A stretch of DNA of 64,000 bases from positions 1,116,001-1,180,000 of the forward strand of contig NC_062248.1 of the NCBI RefSeq assembly GCF_905475465.1, given 5' to 3'. Position numbers and translations under genes: made by a program. Every line of letters starts with the position of its first letter. Within the stretch, counting starts at the first letter, position 1. This DNA is from Pieris napi (lineage: Eukaryota; Arthropoda; Insecta; Lepidoptera; Pieridae). The notes beneath the pieces are model-generated. The model saw only the letters and a list, made by a program, of their open reading frames with translations, made no database searches and had not been told where the DNA came from. Shown piece after piece: positions 45,532 to 55,762 of the stretch.

Positions 45532-45995
45532 CATGCTACAATAATATTTTGGTTATTTTGATTCATTAATTATGTGTATAATTTATATATTTATACTAGT
45601 GTTACATATACCCATATGTAAAATGTATAATTATGTATATTTATGTATTATGTATATTTATGTATTTTAGTATTTTATGTGTATGTACCTATTTTATTAC
45701 CTATTATATTCATTGTAATTTATACTGAAACATTTTTTTTTTTAATATATGTTATTTTGTTTAAGTATATTGTGTGTAAGAAGATAATTAGATGTAATAT
45801 CTGGAATTTACAAATGTCTATAAAAAGTATTGTCTTGTAAAATTTTGAATAAGCTCTCTTGACACTTGTTACGAATTATATTGGGAGAAGCCACTGACTC
45901 CTGAGATACAGGCACTAAAGCCTAGTTTAGGTGTCAGAGTCTTCATAGGATTTCTGTAATTACAAATATGTCAATAAAGATTATTATTATTATTA
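45532..45995 (+). other. LINE 3' UTR and (ATT)n tail
   Basis: AT-rich, then a GC-richer block GGGAGAAGCCACTGACTCCT ... GAGATACAGGCACTAAAGCC, and TGTCAATAAAG before five ATT units. Such terminal repeats are usual for LINEs without poly(A). Confidence 0.7.
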
Positions 45996-46067
45996 TAATC
46001 ACAATAAAATATAGCCGTACATGCAATAAAATTACAAAATAAAAGTAAACAAAGAAATATGAATTAA

Positions 46068-46111
46068 AAGTAAGTAATAAGTAAGTAATAAGTAAGTAAT
46101 AAGTAAGTAAT
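46068..46111. repeat. 11-bp minisatellite, four units
   Basis: AAGTAAGTAAT repeated four times without change, about 75 bp past the LINE tail. Confidence 0.9.
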
Positions 46112-46420
46112 AATATTTTAAATTCTCTTGCAAATTCTCTAACAGATTGGATAAGCAGAACATGTGTCAGCATGGACAGCAAAATTGATTTAAATATCGA
46201 CATAAACAAGTATCAATCGAATTTGTATTAAGGAATATTATCTGCTATATATTAAACTATTACATTCAAGTGATGTGAATATTTGTATTGTTACTTAAAT
46301 ACAATTAATAATTTCTTTGTGACATTTATAGGTCTATGTATTAGTTATAATATTGGCCTGAATATTATATTATTACGTTTATTAACTTACGCTTTAACGT
46401 ATATTCAGTCATAAAAAAAT
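46112..46420. other. Unannotated AT-rich DNA
   Basis: No supported gene. The minus-strand frame 45943-46209 is compositional. Confidence 0.4.
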
Positions 46421-46701
46421 GGTGCGTGTAGGTACTTATGTACGCGCGTAAGAAGTTATACTTCTTTGGCATTATTAAAAATAGTTTTTGATTGCATACA
46501 AATAATTAATTACAATTAAATAATCAAAGACTGGAAAAGGAGTCATTATAGTCAATAAAGTTCAGTTTACATTTGAAAAATTAAATAAATAAATATTTAT
46601 TATTATTCTCATACATTAAGTGTAACATAAATTATTAGTAACTATTATTATTCGAATGTTGTTTTTAAATTATGTCCAATGCCGTAGCATTTTCCGTGGA
46701 C
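46421..46701 (+). mobile_element. MITE A, first copy, 3'-truncated
   Basis: GGTGCGTGTAGGTACTTATG, then GCGCGTAAGAAGTTATACTT and TTTGATTGCATACAAATAAT, ending at CCGTAGCATTTTCCGTGG. Compared with 54086-54462, the right terminal repeat is missing. Confidence 0.75.
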
Positions 46702-47929
46702 TAATAATTATTAGTTATGTTAAACATTAAATTAATGTAATTTAATTTTAAAAAAAATCTAAAATTGATTATTTGGCTTACGATAAAATATACTGTGTAA
46801 ATTTCAAAATCATGTTCAAAATGTCAAAAATTGGCTATGTTTGGATTTTTTTTCTATCGGGTGAAGTTATTTAAATCGTGTATCGATCTTTCAAATTAGA
46901 TACATAAACTACTCAACAACAGATATTTTTTCCATGTACTTACTGCGACGAAAAATGGAAAGAAACAGTGCACTTTTTTGAAGTTTGACGACCAGATAAA
47001 TCCTTAACGTCCGAAGTAGAAGAAAAGTTCTTCGATGTACACCCCATGATATTATATACGATAGAAGATGTAGCGAAAGCCTACATTTAAATAAGTCCTA
47101 TTTATTGATTCTTGATTCCTTATGGATCTATGCCTACGATTTGCCACTTCGAATGACCAAGAATACAAAAATACGCCTACCTTGACGGTTACGTTTACTT
47201 TTGTAATAACTGTGTATCCGGGTGAAGTTTGAACGTTAACGATCGTCCTCGAGGGAGTTCGTTGTTTTGTCTTAAAAACCTTTTCGTGCCTGTTGTGTTG
47301 CAAAAACCAAAGCCTTTGTAGTACGAAGACATATTTTGGCACGTTTCACGTTGAAAGTCTAAAAATGGTCCTACCGATATGCTAGAAACGATGACTTTTA
47401 AAATCATGTACATTGCTATTTGACAATGATTGTGGGTGAATCGCTAACCTATAGAGAATAACAGTGCTATATTAGCTTTAGCTTTTTGAATAATGATTGA
47501 ATATAGATAGATAGCAATATATTTATAGTAACTTAATACTTATAATAGAAAAGTTATATGTATATAAAAATAAACTTAAAGTATGAACAAAACAAAAATG
47601 TCAAAACTAATTATAAATAATTCAATTCTTGTGAAGCCAGCCCGTTTGCAACTAAATATATCCGTCTCACATGCAATAATATTTAGGGTGCGCAAGACAA
47701 GAGTAAATGGCGCTTCTCTGAGTAAATTGTACGTGCTTGAGCACTGCTAACAAATATAATAGGTATATAGTTTGTTATGAATAAATAAAATAAATCAGTG
47801 ACGCTACAATATTTTTAGCTAATATTTACTGAACAGCTATTTACACCGGACATAATATTATAGTGCAAAAGTGTGTATGCAGTGCTGGCTTCGATCGCCG
47901 TTGAAATTAATTAATCTGACGACAACGCA
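46702..47929. other. Mostly unannotated; weak minus-strand frame
   Basis: A minus-strand frame at 47195-47413 reads MSSYYKGFGFCNTTGTKRFL and onward with coding-like composition, but I recognise no family. It ends with TTACAAAAGTAAAC, which could be a splice donor. No other evidence of a gene. Confidence 0.2.
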
Positions 47930-48010
47930 CATCCGAGTCTTCTAACAGTGCATGGGCTTATATCACTAAACCTCAGGTGGCTCACTTGCATGTTAAAAAA
48001 ACAAAAAACG
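47930..48010 (+). repeat. LINE 3' tail fragment
   Basis: GTGCATGGGCTTATATCACT and AAACCTCAGGTGGCTCACTT are a diverged GGTGAGCC tail. Confidence 0.5.
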
Positions 48011-48062
48011 AAAAGATAATTAAAGCCTTCCAACGCTGATGGTGTAACATTTTTTTTTAAAA

Positions 48063-48345
48063 ATCAGTGGCGCTACAACCTTTAGGTCTAGGCCTCTATC
48101 TTCTGGATATCTGCTTCATCATCATTTGTCAATCTAATAGGCAAGTAGGTGATCACCATCCTGTACTTGACACACGCCGCGACTTTTTGGGTCTAAGGCA
48201 ACCCAGTTTCCTCATGATATTTTCCTTCACAATTCGAACGAATGTTAAATGCGCACATAGAAAGAAAGTCCATCGGTCCACAGCCGGGGATCGAACCTAT
48301 GACCTCATGGATGAGAGTCGTACGCTGAAGCCACTAGGCCAACAC
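48063..48345 (-). mobile_element. tRNA-derived SINE
   Basis: Inverted near-full copy: CAGTGGCGCTACAACC at the left, CTCATGATATTTTCCTTCAC in the middle, GGGGATCGAACCTATGACCT (B box, 48287) and CCACTAGGCCAACACT (A box, 48331) at the right. The open frame across it is not a gene. Confidence 0.85.
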
Positions 48346-48354
48346 TTGTTATGA

Positions 48355-49440
48355 CCAGTTTAAAACTGATGAACTGTACGTTTATATTTATTAGCTAAAA
48401 TTATATTCCAAAACTGAGCAATTATGACTTTTTATTTTGGATGTCTACAAATAATCAATCTTTAAGATCCATTATCAGATTATCTCAATGAGAGTCCATA
48501 CATGGGCGTTTTAAATATTACGACTATCATGTTTCAAAATAAGGGAAAAAGAGAACTCAACAAGTTTTCTAGTAGCTAAGAACCATTTCCACCAAGACAT
48601 CTTTTTAACAAAAACCCACCATAACTGGTTTGGGAACTAGTTGTCGTCTTTTTTTTCATCGGGTTTAAAAAAAACACAGTTATTTTCGATTCCGGAATGA
48701 AAATCTCTACGAACAGTTAAAGGATATACTTAAATGTCTTCAAAGTATCTTTATGGTTCTCTTTGACTAACATAGTAATAAAATACGCTTACTATGTATT
48801 ATATCTGTATAACATTCGTAAACTGCCGAGCTAAATATCGTATAATAGAGTCTTTATGATCGAAAATAGGTCGGAGTAATTAGACACGACTAAAATATAG
48901 TAGAGGAAGTTTAATTTATGGGCCTTAAGAATTTTTGTACATTCAAAAGCCGGTTTTGATTCGGTGACTGTAGTGACATAATCATAAAAAAACTGATATT
49001 ATAACTAGTCTAGATTGACAGAGGTACTCTGGAGTTTTTATCCGTTAAATCTCTTTAGGCTCTAGAAAGTTCGCCATACTTCCTGTAACCAAAACAAACT
49101 AATTTGAAAAAACCGACTTCAAATACCTGTCAAAATCAAATTGGTTGCTGATTTTTTGCTTTAACATATTTTTGTTATTATTATTATTATTTATTTTTTT
49201 TAATTTATTTTGCTACAAATGTAATTATTATTTATTTTTTTGTATCTATCTCACACGCTGTTTTGTTGTGTTTTTTTAATATTTTTATTACTCTTTAATG
49301 TTAATATTCTACGGTTTCGATATTTGTAAATATGTGAGGAACATGTATACTAACTTTTTTAGTATAGTAGTTTTATTGTAAGAGTACATTGTCTTCACAT
49401 ATAATTATTTAACAAATGTAACAAAATATTGTAAACCTAT
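48355..49440. other. Unannotated AT-rich DNA
   Basis: No gene recognised. Simple ATT/TTA runs at about 49170-49200. Confidence 0.4.
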
Positions 49441-49607
49441 TTTAAAAGAGTAAGTGTGGAGTTTCTTGCCCATTCTTCTCCACACGAAACTACCTTTTGG
49501 AAGGGGCAACTAGAATCTTCTTTATATTTTTTTTTTGACGTTCAAAAGTGCCATTTTAGATGGTCTAATTGAAATAAATGATTTGACTTTGACTTTGACT
49601 TTGACTG
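49441..49607 (+). repeat. LINE 3' tail with (TTTGAC)n
   Basis: GAGTTTCTTGCCCATTCTTC, then ACTACCTTTTGGAAGGGGCA, TTTGACGTTCAAAAGTGCCA and a terminal run of TTTGAC units (49581-49604). An inverted relative lies at 57935-58075. No coding portion. Confidence 0.7.
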
Positions 49608-49930
49608 TCAACCTTTTTATCTATATTAAACATCACGTTCAGAAATGCGTGGATATCTCAGAAACTATTGAACTGATTTCGATGAAACTTGGACTTACCT
49701 AAGTTGGAATAGACTTATTTAAGACTTTAAGGCTTGGATATATTTGTGTGTATGAATATTAGCACACGTGGAAGCTTATATTCTAATGTGATCTGATTCC
49801 AAAAACATCACATCATGACGTATCAAACCGATAACTTTTATAAGACACTACACAACTAGAAAGAAATCGTAACTGAGTTCAACCATTCATTATTATTAAT
49901 TGTTTAATATAATGTATTTTAAAATTGTTA

Positions 49931-50193
49931 GAGCAGTGTTAGAGAGTGTTGGCCTAGTGGCTTCAGCGTGCGATTCTCATACCTGAGGTCGTAGGTTCGA
50001 TCCCCGGCTGTGCACTCTCTTTCTATGTGCGCATTTAACATTTGCTCGACGTGTCTTAGACCCAAAAAGTCGACGGTGTGTGTCAGGCACTGAAGGCTAC
50101 TTGCCTATTAGATTTAAAATGATCATGAAACAGATTCAGAAATCTGAGGCCTAGACCTAAAGAGGTTGTAGCGCCACTGATTTATTTTTTATT
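49931..50193 (+). mobile_element. Full-length tRNA-derived SINE with 16-bp target duplication
   Basis: Flanked by TATTTTAAAATTGTTA (49915-49930 and 50194-50209). A box TGGCCTAGTGG at about 49951, B box GGTTCGATCCC at 49993, body GTCGACGGTGTGTGTCAGGC and end GTTGTAGCGCCACTGA. The direct repeats define its edges. The leader GAGCAGTGTTAGAGAGTG appears to contain a short duplication. Confidence 0.92.
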
Positions 50194-50209
50194 TATTTTA
50201 AAATTGTTA

Positions 50210-50479
50210 ACATTTTATTCCTATGAACGGGGGCAAGCAAGGAGACGGTTGAAAACTGGGCCATTTCTCAATGTAGATCTATCTAATTCTAGGTGGCATC
50301 CGAACTTTGTTTCGTCGTATTAGGTAAGACAGCCGTCCAGGTATCTCCGAGTACTTAGATAATTTGCTGAGTAAATAGTGACTTGAACATTAGTAAAGCC
50401 TATTTATATATTAAGTGAATATTTTGACTTGAATGCCACTAACATTTGTAGTATATTAAGGTTTACTTTAAGGTAGGAT
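50210..50479. other. Unannotated DNA
   Basis: No feature recognised. Confidence 0.4.
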
Positions 50480-50700
50480 AAGAAGTAATACGGAAAAATG
50501 GACTAAAGAAGTTATGGAATGTTGCCCTAGACATAAAACGAGAAGTAAAGGTAGACAACATCGATGATAGATGGGAAGATGATATTAATAAGGTGATAGG
50601 AGCGACATGGATGAGGAAAGCAAGAGATAGATCTTTGTGGAGAACACTTGGGGAGGCCTATGCTGAAAAGCAAAACGATCAAGAAACCGGTGTCTAATAG
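50480..50700 (+). pseudogene. RTE-like endonuclease-reverse transcriptase C-terminus
   Basis: Reads KWTKEVMECCPRHKTRSKGR, then after a one-base frame change DDRWEDDINKVIGATWMRKA and RDRSLWRTLGEAYAEKQ, and a stop. The RWxDDIxKVxGxxWxRxAxDRxxW pattern is the C-terminal signature of RTE-type LINE proteins. It is 5'-truncated and frameshifted. The tail ends TCAATAAAAGGCTA. Confidence 0.8.
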
Positions 50701-50892
50701 GAAATAATTTGATAATACTTACATTTACTTTAACTAAATTTCAGTAGTAAGTAACTTACAAGATTGTCAATAAAAGGCTATATTTATTTATTAAGGATTA
50801 CAAGGACGCATACATCGTATAATCGTGATTCTAATAGGTATAGAATAACTTAGGGACGTCTTCGCCAGGGAAGTGAAAATCGTTCAGTGGTT

Positions 50893-51149
50893 TTATAAAT
50901 ATCAGTATCTACGCATTTCTACTGTATATGTTTAATATACCCAGGTAAAAAATGTTAGCAGGTATTTAAAGTCTGTTTTATTATTCTAAATTGTACTAGT
51001 CTTCTTTCTTCTTCTAGAGACTTTAAAGCAGTGTTTTATTACACAACTTTCCACCCTGAACACGTGTGTTCGAACCCTCGTCGTGCACAATTAATTTTTG
51101 CTTAGACAATAAACACGAGGAAACCATGACCCAAAATCATGCACATATG
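50893..51149 (+). repeat. Local duplication, copy 1
   Basis: TATCAGTATCTACGCATTTC, GGTAAAAAATGTTAGCAGGT, TTCTTTCTTCTTCTAGA, CAACTTTCCACCCTGA and AACACGAGGAAACCATGACC recur in the same order at 51591-51851. The units are separated by the LINE tail. The last part (GTGTTCGAACCCTCG) may be a decayed SINE. Confidence 0.85.
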
Positions 51150-51239
51150 TGTTAGCTCCATTCCGTATTCCTCCAGACCGTATTTCAACGTAGAGTTCGA
51201 ATCGTCAACGACCAGTCTTTTTCCGTGCGGCTTGATCTA

Positions 51240-51590
51240 TTGTTCAGAGGAGTTGTTCGGACTACAGACCTGCAGCTGAGTTTCATCATCGGACGTCAAG
51301 GCAGAATACAAAATACCATCCGTATCACCTCAACGTCCGTCGTTGCACAACTGAGCGTCTCTTAAGGCAGTTTTTGCCGCGCACTAACATTATGTGTAAC
51401 TAACTGCCCACTGAAGTATTTCCAAACCAATTCGACTTGGGGTCCTTCAAGAATAGAACGTACCAATTCTTAAAAAAACCGGCAATACACTTGCGAGGCT
51501 TCGGCAATGTGAGTGTCCATGGGCGGCGGTATCACTTGACATCAGATGAGACTGAGCCTCCTGCCCATTGGCCCCCTGTTCTATAAAAAA
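51240..51590 (+). pseudogene. CR1/Jockey-like LINE C-terminus and 3' tail
   Basis: CAGCTGAGTTTCATCATCGG, GACGTCAAGGCAGAATACAA and ATTTCCAAACCAATTCGACT match 24600-24790. The tail GTGTCCATGGGCGGCGGTAT, CTGAGCCTCCTGCCCATTGG and TCTATAAAAAAATA follows. Several in-frame stops. It lies between the two halves of the duplication, and the second half starts straight after its A-rich end. Confidence 0.8.
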
Positions 51591-51851
51591 ATAAATATCA
51601 GTATCTACGCATTTCTACATTTGTTTATTTTTTTATATGTTCAAAATACCCAGGTAAAAAATGTTAGCAGGTATTTGAGTCTGTTTTTCTAAATTGTACT
51701 ATCTTCTTTCTTCTTCTAGACTTTAGATCATGTTTTATAACGCAACTTTCCACCCTAAGCTCCTGTGTTCAAACCCTCGCCATGCACAATTAATATTTGC
51801 TTAGACAATAAAGAAAAACACGAGGAAACCATGACCCAAAAATCAGACACA
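51591..51851 (+). repeat. Local duplication, copy 2
   Basis: Same order of words as 50893-51149 with small indels; offset about 698 bp. Together with copy 1 it could be read as a very long target duplication or, more likely, a tandem duplication with a LINE insertion at the junction. Confidence 0.85.
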
Positions 51852-52227
51852 TACATAGATATATAAAAGCCACACAGGCACGCCTCGTCTTTGGTTATTT
51901 CTATAACGAAGAATAATAATTCAGCACACGGAATTTGAGAACCCTATAAAAGTGATCTTAAAAGTTTTGCCTAAAAACTGTAATCCCGCGCTCGGTTATT
52001 TATATTAAGGAAAATTATCAGAGCAATGCAGGCGCCTAAGCTGGCTTCGTCATTAAACCGATTAGCGGCTGAGGAGCTTCCATTCGCTTATTATTTCTTT
52101 CTCACTGCGCTTTAATGCTCCTGATTGCATTTGTTTTCTTGCTACAGTTATTTACTTTCTATTGGATTACGATTCTATTTGGAGAGCAATTTTCTCATGC
52201 TTATTTTGTATTCATAAATAAAACATT
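51852..52227. other. Unannotated DNA
   Basis: TAGATATATAAAAGCCACAC (51858) has a Helitron-start look, but no end was found. No gene. Confidence 0.35.
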
Positions 52228-52295
52228 GGCGCTACAGCCTTTTTAGGTCTGGGCTTTAGATTTCTGTATCTACATGATGATCATTTGTCAAGGTA
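52228..52295 (-). mobile_element. SINE 3' fragment
   Basis: TTGGCGCTACAGCCTTTTTA and GGTCTGGGCTTTAGATTTCT, then GATGATCATTTGTCAAGGTA, are the inverted 3' end of the tRNA-derived SINE, cut at the junction with the next element. Confidence 0.7.
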
Positions 52296-52490
52296 CTTAA
52301 TGTACACTTATGAAATGCTTCTAATTTTACATTTACTGCCAGTTCTCAAATCAAGGGCGTAGAACGGAAGAGAAGAACTGGCAATAAACTCTCCGCCTCT
52401 CTTTTTAATCGCCAAGTTATTTGTTTTACACAACGTTTGTAAGGAGCTGCAACCATTACACCATGTTTCACATGACATCTTAAGTAATTT
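52296..52490 (-). mobile_element. SINE-like short retroposon (TTAAGATGTCATGTGG family)
   Basis: Third copy with the shared right-hand boundary (ACATGACATCTTAAG). The left end is TACACTTATGAAATGCTTC. It abuts a SINE fragment on one side and MITE A on the other. Confidence 0.7.
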
Positions 52491-52497
52491 AAAAAAA

Positions 52498-52782
52498 GGG
52501 TGCGTGTACGTATGTCTGCGCGTAAGAAGTTATACTTCTTTGGCATTATTAAAAATAGTTTTTGATTGCATGCAAATAATTAATTACAATTAAATAATCA
52601 AAGACTGGAAAAGGAGTCATTATAGTCTCTTACATTAAGTGTAACATAAATTCTATTATTATTAGAATGTTGTTTTTAAATTATGTCCAATGCCGTAGCA
52701 TCTTCCGTGGGCAATTTCGCGCGCACCGTGAAATTTAACTCTCATCAATTTTTCATAACGCGCCTAAAGAAGTATAATTTCA
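52498..52782 (+). mobile_element. MITE A, second copy, internally deleted
   Basis: GGGTGCGTGTACGTATGTCT and CGTAAGAAGTTATACTTCTT at the left; ATAACGCGCCTAAAGAAGTA at the right. Compared with 54086-54462 it lacks the segment from GTCAATAAAGTTCAG to TTATTATTATTC. Confidence 0.8.
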
Positions 52783-52789
52783 ATAATAA

Positions 52790-53997
52790 AATAAATTAAA
52801 AACAAAGATGTGTCCTCTATCAGCAGGATGCATGGTCATATAGGTGCACGCACTTACATTCTCGTGGGAACAACACGCACAATATGTTTAAAGAAGGAGC
52901 CTTTGGTGACACTCTAAAGAAAGACGTATCGTTACTTGTACGTTAAAAAAAAAATGTAGTTAGAAAGGTACAGCCCTAAAAAGATGTCAAATAACATTAC
53001 GAATTTATAAACTACAATCTTACTTAATTAGACATTTTAAGAAGTTTTTCAATTAAACAGATCCCTTGTTTTGAATTGTGAAGTCAGACGTTTTCTAGAT
53101 CTTGGATCAAGATTATTTTCTTATTAAAATGTCCCTTTGCTTTGTTTTAGGAAATAATTTGAATGAAAATAAGGAAGCCAAAACTTTAGCGCGATTAAGG
53201 TTAGCAATGTTTTTTATATGAAACAAAGTAGGCATCTAAGCTAAAATTAAGATTACCAGTATGATTTAATTGTATTTGATTTTCACGATTATAAAATATT
53301 GTTAATATTTTAACTGCTTTTATATATACGTATAATTTTCTATTAATATAGATTCATTACACGATAATGTTGAAACAGAAAAATAAGGATTAAAGTTTAT
53401 TGCCAGTTATTGAAGGTAAAAAAATAAATTCCTTATAAACTAAATAGCTTGAAAAGAAGTTCAATTAATACAATAAACAGAGACAAAAACTATTTATTAT
53501 ACCTTATACATAATATTAAATTTATGGAGCCAAGCAATCACTTAGGTTGCCCAAAAAATACCTAGCAATTTTCGGGTGTTATTTTAAATATTATAAATTA
53601 CCTAATAAAATTAAGTTCCTATTAAATTATTTTAGCGTTTCCCTCATGCTCTCGTACTCAATCTAAGTTAATCCATGAGCAAATAGGATCAAGTAGAAAG
53701 ACAAATAAAGACCCTGTTAGCTTCCGCGACAGACAAACCACAAACAGACTGGGTTTTTGAAATCGCTATTAATGTGCTCACTAGCCTGGAATCTAATCTG
53801 CATGTCTCTTTAGTGAGATTTAGCGATTATACTATATAAAGCCTTCCCATTATTCATTAATCGCCTGTTATTTAAAGGGGGTTAGGGGGGTGTTGGGTTA
53901 TCTACGTCTTTATGTATATGTCTATATTTTATGCCTATTTCACCATGCCTCCTACTGATAAAGGACAAATCTTAGTTTTTAATTTATTTTATTATTT
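52790..53997. other. Unannotated AT-rich DNA
   Basis: No gene recognised. A G-rich run (AAAGGGGGTTAGGGGGGTGT, 53874-53893) stands out. Confidence 0.4.
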
Positions 53998-54640
53998 ATT
54001 ACTTAAGATGTCATGTGGAACATGGTGTAATGGTTGCAGCTCAAACATTACACATTGTTGTGCAAACGTTGTGTAAAACAAAAAAGGGTGCGTGTACTTA
54101 TGTACGCGCGTAAGAAGTTATACTTCTTTGGCATTATTAAAAATAGTTTTTGATTGCATGCAAATAATTAATTACAATTAAATAATCAAAGTCTGGAAAA
54201 GGAGTCATTATAGTCAATAAAGTTCAGTTTACATTTGAAAAATCAAATAAATAAATATTTATTATTATTCTCTTACATTAAGTGTAACATAAATTATATT
54301 CTTATTCGAATGTTGTTTTTAAATTATGTCCAATGCCGTAGCATTTTCCGTGGGCAACTTCATTCTGTTAATTTTGTGTCACGGTGCGCGCGCATCGTAA
54401 AATTTCACTCTCATCAATTGATTGAATTTCATAACGCGCCTAAAGAAGTATTACTTCAAAAACTTGACGTTTAAAAAGAGTGACGGAGAGTTTATTGCCA
54501 GTTCTTCTCTTCCGTTCAAAGCCCTTGATTGGAGAACTGGCATTAAATGTAAAATTAAAAGCATTTAATATATATTTCTTTTTTGACGTTCACAAGAGTA
54601 CAAAGTGTTACCTATATGAATAAATGAATTTTGGCTTTTG
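53998..54640 (+). mobile_element. SINE-like retroposon split by MITE A
   Basis: 5' part TTACTTAAGATGTCATGTGG to GTTGTGTAAAACAAAA (53998-54081) and 3' part ACTTGACGTTTAAAAAGAGT to TATATGAATAAATGAATTTT (54462-54635) join to match the uninterrupted copies at 12186, 33119 and 52296. The MITE at 54086-54462 was therefore inserted later. The open frame at 54235-54474 spans the junction and is not a gene. Confidence 0.85.
54086..54462 (+). mobile_element. MITE A, third and most complete copy
   Basis: Left GGGTGCGTGTACTTATGTAC and TAAGAAGTTATACTTCTTTG; right CGCGCCTAAAGAAGTATTAC then TTCAAAA. The GAAGTTATACTTCTTT and AAAGAAGTATTACTTC termini are inverted copies. Contains TTGATTGCATGCAAATAATT and GTGCGCGCGCATCG. 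No coding region. Confidence 0.85.
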
Positions 54641-54644
54641 TGCA

Positions 54645-54815
54645 CATATAATACGCGATCTTACAGTGTCGGAAAACATCGTAAAGACACCGGGCATGCT
54701 TTAGATCCAAAGGCATGTGTCAGGAAGGTTGATCACCTACTCGCCTATTAGAAATGACCACGGAACAGATGCTGAAATATGAGTCCAACCTACAAGATTG
54801 TAGCGCCATTGGTAA
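54645..54815 (+). mobile_element. Decayed tRNA-derived SINE
   Basis: GTGTCGGAAAACATCGTAAA, GGCATGTGTCAGGAAGGTTG and ATCACCTACTCGCCTATTAG, then ATTGTAGCGCCATTGG, follow the SINE body and end. The promoter half is lost. The frame at 54754-54972 is not supported. Confidence 0.65.
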
Positions 54816-55359
54816 ATATATAAAGCTTTACCTCGCTTCATTATTCCATTTATGGCCTATCACGTATATAGAGGAGTTTATATGTTTTCGTATAGAGACT
54901 TCAAAATTTAAGTTGGTAAAGGATAAATCTGACAAGACTCAAGATTCGAAAAAAAACTCATTGTCCGCCTAAACGGTGACTAGCGAGGTTGGTTGGCGGT
55001 TTTGGATTAAGATAGATTCAAGTAAAAGCAGCGCAGTTGAAGCGAAACTATTAAAAAGCGTAAAATAAGGGTTGTTGGTTGTCTCTAGGTATGGTCTACA
55101 CGTTCGCTTAAATGTTGTTTTACTCGATACCACCAAGACATAAGTTTGAGATAATTTGCCATCACTTCAACTTGAGTGCGTAATTTCTCTATATGTTACA
55201 TTAATACCGATTGACTCAATTAGTTAATAATTGGCTGCCTTAGACAATTAACCCTTACGATGTCATCTTAAGACAAAGTCCAAGTTCGAATCGTTTCATA
55301 TCTTTAGCTTAGATGTCACAAACTATTTAAACTTGTAAAATATATTAGGAGGCTCAAAT
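54816..55359. other. Unannotated DNA
   Basis: No gene recognised. Confidence 0.4.
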
Positions 55360-55515
55360 ATCAAGTCTTTCCTCCAACTTTGATTTTGTTCCCTTTGGAG
55401 TAGACTCTTGGGCCATGGGGTTCAAGTACACGGGCGCTAATTAAATAATTAAGTTGGCGCGTGGTAGATAGTGCTGGTGACCCTAGAGCTGGTGCTTTCC
55501 TCAACTAATAAGTAT
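55360..55515 (+). pseudogene. LINE polyprotein C-terminus fragment
   Basis: TTTGATTTTGTTCCCTTTGG, AGACTCTTGGGCCATGGGGT, AAGTTGGCGCGTGGTAGATA and CCTAGAGCTGGTGCTTTCCT correspond to the reverse of 57290-57480, which encodes VPFGVETLGPCG and WRLVDCSDPRAGAFLAQRIS. Several stops. Relic. Confidence 0.7.
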
Positions 55516-55543
55516 AACAACCACAGGAACCAACCTTTTTAAA

Positions 55544-55762
55544 TCTACTATATAAAAATAAGTCGGGTTTTCCTTCCTGACGCTATAACTCCAGAACGCA
55601 CGATTCCACGGTTTTGCGTCCGTTGGAAAGGTCTCGGGTTCCGTGAGGTTTATAGCGAAGAAAATTCAGGAAAAATTTCAACAGAAAAGCGGGATCACCA
55701 AACGAAATGTTACATAAAACGAAGCCATCTGGTGGCGAAACGGAGTTCGCCGAGTTTGCTAG
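55544..55762 (+). mobile_element. Non-autonomous Helitron, 219 bp
   Basis: A|TCTACTATATAAAAATAAGT at the left and GTTTGCTAG|T at the right. A GGCGAA...TTCGCC hairpin lies about 7 nt before CTAG. Close relative of 9447-9678. The minus open frame across it is not a gene. Confidence 0.88.

Larger units (their letters stand above)
41230..45995 (+). mobile_element. Probably full-length non-LTR retrotransposon (LINE)
   Basis: Two intact ORFs with a 5' leader of roughly 235 bp. A 3' UTR runs from 45532 and ends TGTCAATAAAG followed by five ATT units (about 45973-45992). Clade placement (Daphne/L2/CR1/Jockey group) is inferred from an APE endonuclease ORF2 and an FP-like ORF1. Start is uncertain: the leader near 41236-41300 is GC-rich compared with the flank. 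A clear target-site duplication was not found. Confidence 0.75.
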
